Of a DNA stretch of 8,532 bases, positions 6,588 to 8,532 are shown in pieces. The position numbers were made by a program, and so were the translations under genes. The notes under the pieces are model-generated. The model ran no database searches, had not been told where the DNA came from, and saw nothing but the letters and a program-made list of their open reading frames with translations. Every line of letters begins with the position of its first letter. The first letter of the stretch is position 1. The DNA comes from Actinomycetes bacterium (GTDB lineage: Bacteria; Actinomycetota; Actinomycetes; Actinomycetales; Cellulomonadaceae): assembly GCA_023412515.1 (NCBI GenBank), contig JAEYNO010000404.1, positions 1 through 8,532 of the forward strand, written 5' to 3'.

Positions 6588-6722
6588 ATGGACCAGCGCG
6601 GATCCGCCGCAGAGCCGCACGAGGCTCGCACCCTTCCCGTCGCCCGCTGGGCCGCCATCGCGGCCCGCCTGCAGGCCACGGTGTCGACCATCCCGCTGCA
6701 GCGGGACGAGCTCGCGGCCTGA
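6588..6722 (+). CDS. 44-residue protein of unknown function under riboswitch control
   Basis: I do not recognise this protein. It begins MDQRGSAAEPHEARTLPVAR and ends PLQRDELAA. The first 17 residues are polar and probably disordered. Residues 18-35 should form an amphipathic helix, with Trp21, Ile24, Leu28, Val32 and Ile35 on one face and Arg and Gln on the other; it is too short and polar for a membrane span or signal peptide. There are no cysteines or metal-binding motifs. Support for it being real: a Shine-Dalgarno (GAGAGG) at good spacing, a position immediately after a c-di-GMP aptamer, and a strong terminator 22 bases after the stop. Longer in-frame starts at 6474 and 6486 would run through the promoter and aptamer and are unlikely. 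It could act by binding a partner protein or the membrane surface; alternatively it is a leader peptide, though no gene follows on this strand. Confidence 0.65.
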   Translation: MDQRGSAAEPHEARTLPVARWAAIAARLQATVSTIPLQRDELAA

Positions 6723-6743
6723 GCGGCCGCCCGCGACGACCAC

Positions 6744-6782
6744 CGCGACCCCCGTACCGGCCCCGCCGGTGCGGGGGTCGCG
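6744..6782. terminator. Strong hairpin after the 44-residue gene
   Basis: CGCGACCCCCG (6744-6754) pairs with CGGGGGTCGCG (6772-6782). The stem continues through a G-T wobble and five more pairs (6756-6760 with 6766-6770) to a 5-base loop, about 17 bp in all. There is no T-run. The near-perfect symmetry lets it work from either strand between convergent genes. Confidence 0.75.
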
Positions 6783-6805
6783 TCGTGCGCGGCGCGTGTC
6801 GCGCC

Positions 6806-6836
6806 CCGGGCCCCGCCCCGGGCCGGCGGGGTCCGG
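6806..6836 (-). terminator. Hairpin after the minus-strand membrane protein gene
   Basis: A stem of about 12 bp (6806-6817 with 6825-6836, one wobble) and a 7-base loop lie 15 bases past the stop codon of the minus-strand gene. It is very GC-rich without a T-run, so this is a likely rather than certain terminator. Confidence 0.5.
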
Positions 6837-6851
6837 CCGGCGGCCGTCGCC

Positions 6852-8532
6852 TCAGAGCTCGCCGGTGCGCTGCAGGTGCCGCATCGCGATCCACCCGAGC
6901 GGGATGCGCAACCAGTAGGTCAGCACGCGGAACAGCAGCGCGATCGTGGTCGCGACGCCGGGGTTGATGTTCGCGATGGTCGACAGCCCGGTGAGCAGCG
7001 CGAAGTCGACCGCGCCGACGCCGCCCGGCGTGGGGACGATCGACCCCGCGGTGTTGCCCGTGAGGTACACGAGCGCGACCTGCACGAGCGACGCCTGCTG
7101 GCCGAGCGCCGCGAGGCACGCGTCGAACGCGAGCACGTAGCCCATCGTCATGAGGACGTTGCCGCCGACCGCGAGCACGAGCCGCCACGGCTGGCCGAGC
7201 ACCTCGATGAGCCGCGGGAGGGTCTGGCGCACGGTCGGGCCGACGGTGCGCTGCACCCACGTGCGGATGCCGGGGAACAGCAGCGCGATGCCGACGGCCG
7301 CGGCGACGACGCCGAGCGCGACGAGCGCGGCGGGCGGCACCGAGAACGACGTGGGGGAGTGCAGGCCGGACGTGACGGTGAGCACGAGGAGCAGCAGGAG
7401 CGTCGTGATGAACTGGCTGACCTGGACGAGCGCGACGGTCGCCCCCGCGAGGGTCCCGCTGACGCCGCGGCGCGTGAGCATGCGCAGGTTGAGCGCGGCC
7501 GGGCCGATGCCCGCGGGGGCGGCGAGCGCGACGAACGTCGCGGCGGTCTGCACGAGCGTCGCGCGCCAGACCGACAGCTTCACGGGCGAGAACGCGACGA
7601 ACGCGAGCGCGGCGCCGACGAGCGTGAGCAGACCGAGCGCGAACGCGAGCACCGAGAACCGCCAGTCGCTCTCGGCGAGGACGGGCCCGATGTCGCGGAT
7701 GTTGATGGTCGTGAGGACGACGAAGATCGCGACGACAGTGAGCAGGATCGTGAGGATGGTGCGCGCACCGAACCGGACGAGCTGCTGCGGCTGCACGTCG
7801 GCCTCGGGCAGGCGCGCGACGAGCGCGGAGCGCAGCTCGGCCAGCACCTCCTTGTGCGCGCGCATCTCCTCGCGCGTGTGGCGCGGCAGCGTGACGGTCT
7901 GCAGCAGGGGGCCGATCGACTCGGTCTCGGCGGCGGGCAGCGCCGCGGCGGCGGACTCGAGCGCGCGCGTCGCGCCGACGCGCAGCGCGAGCAGCGCGAC
8001 GAGCTGCGTGGTGTCGAGGCGTCGCGCGAGCTCGTTGGCGGCGACGTCGCCCTGCTCCCACGCGGTGATCCACACGCGCGGGCGGTGGGACGTGCGCTGC
8101 ACCAGGATGATCTCGGACGTCAGCGCGCGGTGCGCGATCCCGGCCTTGTGGGCGAGCCGCAGCTGCGCCCAGATCTCGCGCAGCACGTCGTCGTCGACGT
8201 CGTCGCCGTCGATCTCGGACAGCGGGACGGCGTCGTCGGTGCCCGTCTGCAGCAGGAACATCGAGTCCTCGGCCTCGGACACGCTGAGCAGCGGGGGCGT
8301 GCGCACCCCGGCCGCGGTCGCGGCGTAGGACAGCAGCGCGGCGCGCTCGGTGGCCTGCCGCAGCGAGAGCGCCGACCGTCCCTCGATGCCGCGCAGGCGC
8401 AGGCTCCGCCACAGCCGCGTGAGCATGCCGACGACCTGGCGGTCACCGTCGAACACGAGCAGGTCGAGGTCGCGGCCATCGGTCGTGGTGACGTGGTAGA
8501 GCCGGTCGGCCGACGCGCGCGCGAGCGCGCGC
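6852..8532 (-). CDS. Kinase-like / LPG-synthase-type flippase-domain membrane protein (5' partial)
   Basis: The frame is open from the right edge of the window (about 560 residues seen) to the TGA at 6852-6854. The GTG at 8456 is internal, because in-frame residues before it (ADRLYHVTTTDGRDLDLLV) belong to the same domain. The N-terminal half resembles a kinase fold but looks dead: the catalytic loop reads HRALTSEIIL (around 8103-8132), without the HRD aspartate, and the DFG position reads AWEQG (around 8049-8063). About 7-8 hydrophobic segments follow (6860-7770), with the PTPGGVGAVDFALLTG signature of the LPG_synthase_TM (PF03706) family, related to the MprF flippase domain. No lysyl-transferase domain follows. 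The role is probably lipid or envelope related; substrate unknown. Further membrane segments may precede the visible part. Confidence 0.88.
   Translation of the reverse strand, partial: RALARASADRLYHVTTTDGRDLDLLVFDGDRQVVGMLTRLWRSLRLRGIEGRSALSLRQATERAALLSYAATAAGVRTPPLLSVSEAEDSMFLLQTGTDDAVPLSEIDGDDVDDDVLREIWAQLRLAHKAGIAHRALTSEIILVQRTSHRPRVWITAWEQGDVAANELARRLDTTQLVALLALRVGATRALESAAAALPAAETESIGPLLQTVTLPRHTREEMRAHKEVLAELRSALVARLPEADVQPQQLVRFGARTILTILLTVVAIFVVLTTINIRDIGPVLAESDWRFSVLAFALGLLTLVGAALAFVAFSPVKLSVWRATLVQTAATFVALAAPAGIGPAALNLRMLTRRGVSGTLAGATVALVQVSQFITTLLLLLVLTVTSGLHSPTSFSVPPAALVALGVVAAAVGIALLFPGIRTWVQRTVGPTVRQTLPRLIEVLGQPWRLVLAVGGNVLMTMGYVLAFDACLAALGQQASLVQVALVYLTGNTAGSIVPTPGGVGAVDFALLTGLSTIANINPGVATTIALLFRVLTYWLRIPLGWIAMRHLQRTGEL

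Noticed and set aside
6474..6722. An 82-residue version of the microprotein starting at GTG 6474, or at ATG 6486
   Set aside because: Those starts overlap the -10 element and would force ribosomes through the aptamer; ATG 6588 has its own Shine-Dalgarno.
7150..8328. A 392-codon plus-strand frame opposite the membrane protein gene
   Set aside because: It is Ser/Thr/Ala/Arg-rich shadow sequence; the minus strand shows transmembrane segments and the PF03706-type motif.
8511..8532. Alternating CG-rich run at the right edge as a Z-DNA or repeat element
   Set aside because: It lies inside the open frame of the membrane protein gene and encodes an ordinary Ala/Arg/Leu stretch.

Overview
The window is very GC-rich DNA with strong G/C third-position bias, GTG as well as ATG starts, and a GTGA stop/start overlap. 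Together with the gene content (an NTF2-like penicillin-binding lipoprotein type, and a long kinase-like/flippase fusion of the type seen in actinomycetes), this points to a high-GC Gram-positive actinobacterium. A Cellulomonas-like member of the Micrococcales is my best guess, but that is inference from style, not a match.

Layout, left to right: (1) the 3' part of a class B penicillin-binding protein (+, 5' end outside the window); (2) an aldo/keto reductase of the L-fucose/D-threo-aldose dehydrogenase type (+); (3) a 777-residue bacteriophytochrome in which the PAS-GAF-PHY photosensory core is joined to a PP2C/SpoIIE-type Ser/Thr phosphatase instead of a histidine kinase (+); (4) a PlsC-type acyltransferase overlapping the phytochrome gene by 4 bases, so probably translationally coupled (+); (5) a 56-residue CsbD-family stress protein (+) followed by strong hairpins; (6) an intergenic stretch of about 390 bases that holds a CRP-like palindrome, a plausible -10 element and a cyclic-di-GMP-I (GEMM-I) riboswitch aptamer; (7) a 44-residue protein of unknown function directly behind the aptamer (+); (8) two hairpins serving convergent ends; (9) the 3' part of a membrane protein (-, 5' end outside the window) with a degenerate kinase-like region and an LPG-synthase/flippase-type transmembrane domain.

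Two signalling modules stand out. The phytochrome-phosphatase resembles RsbU/RsbP-type activators of partner-switching pathways, with red/far-red light as the likely input. A CsbD stress gene, a class often under general-stress sigma control, lies two genes downstream, so a light-to-stress-response link is an attractive but unproven reading. Separately, the riboswitch appears to devote a complete regulatory unit (palindrome, promoter, aptamer, terminator) to one microprotein, with possible dual control by cAMP-type and c-di-GMP signals. This is the least explained and most interesting part of the window. The cell-envelope genes at both ends and the acyltransferase suggest an envelope/lipid neighbourhood but show no single pathway.
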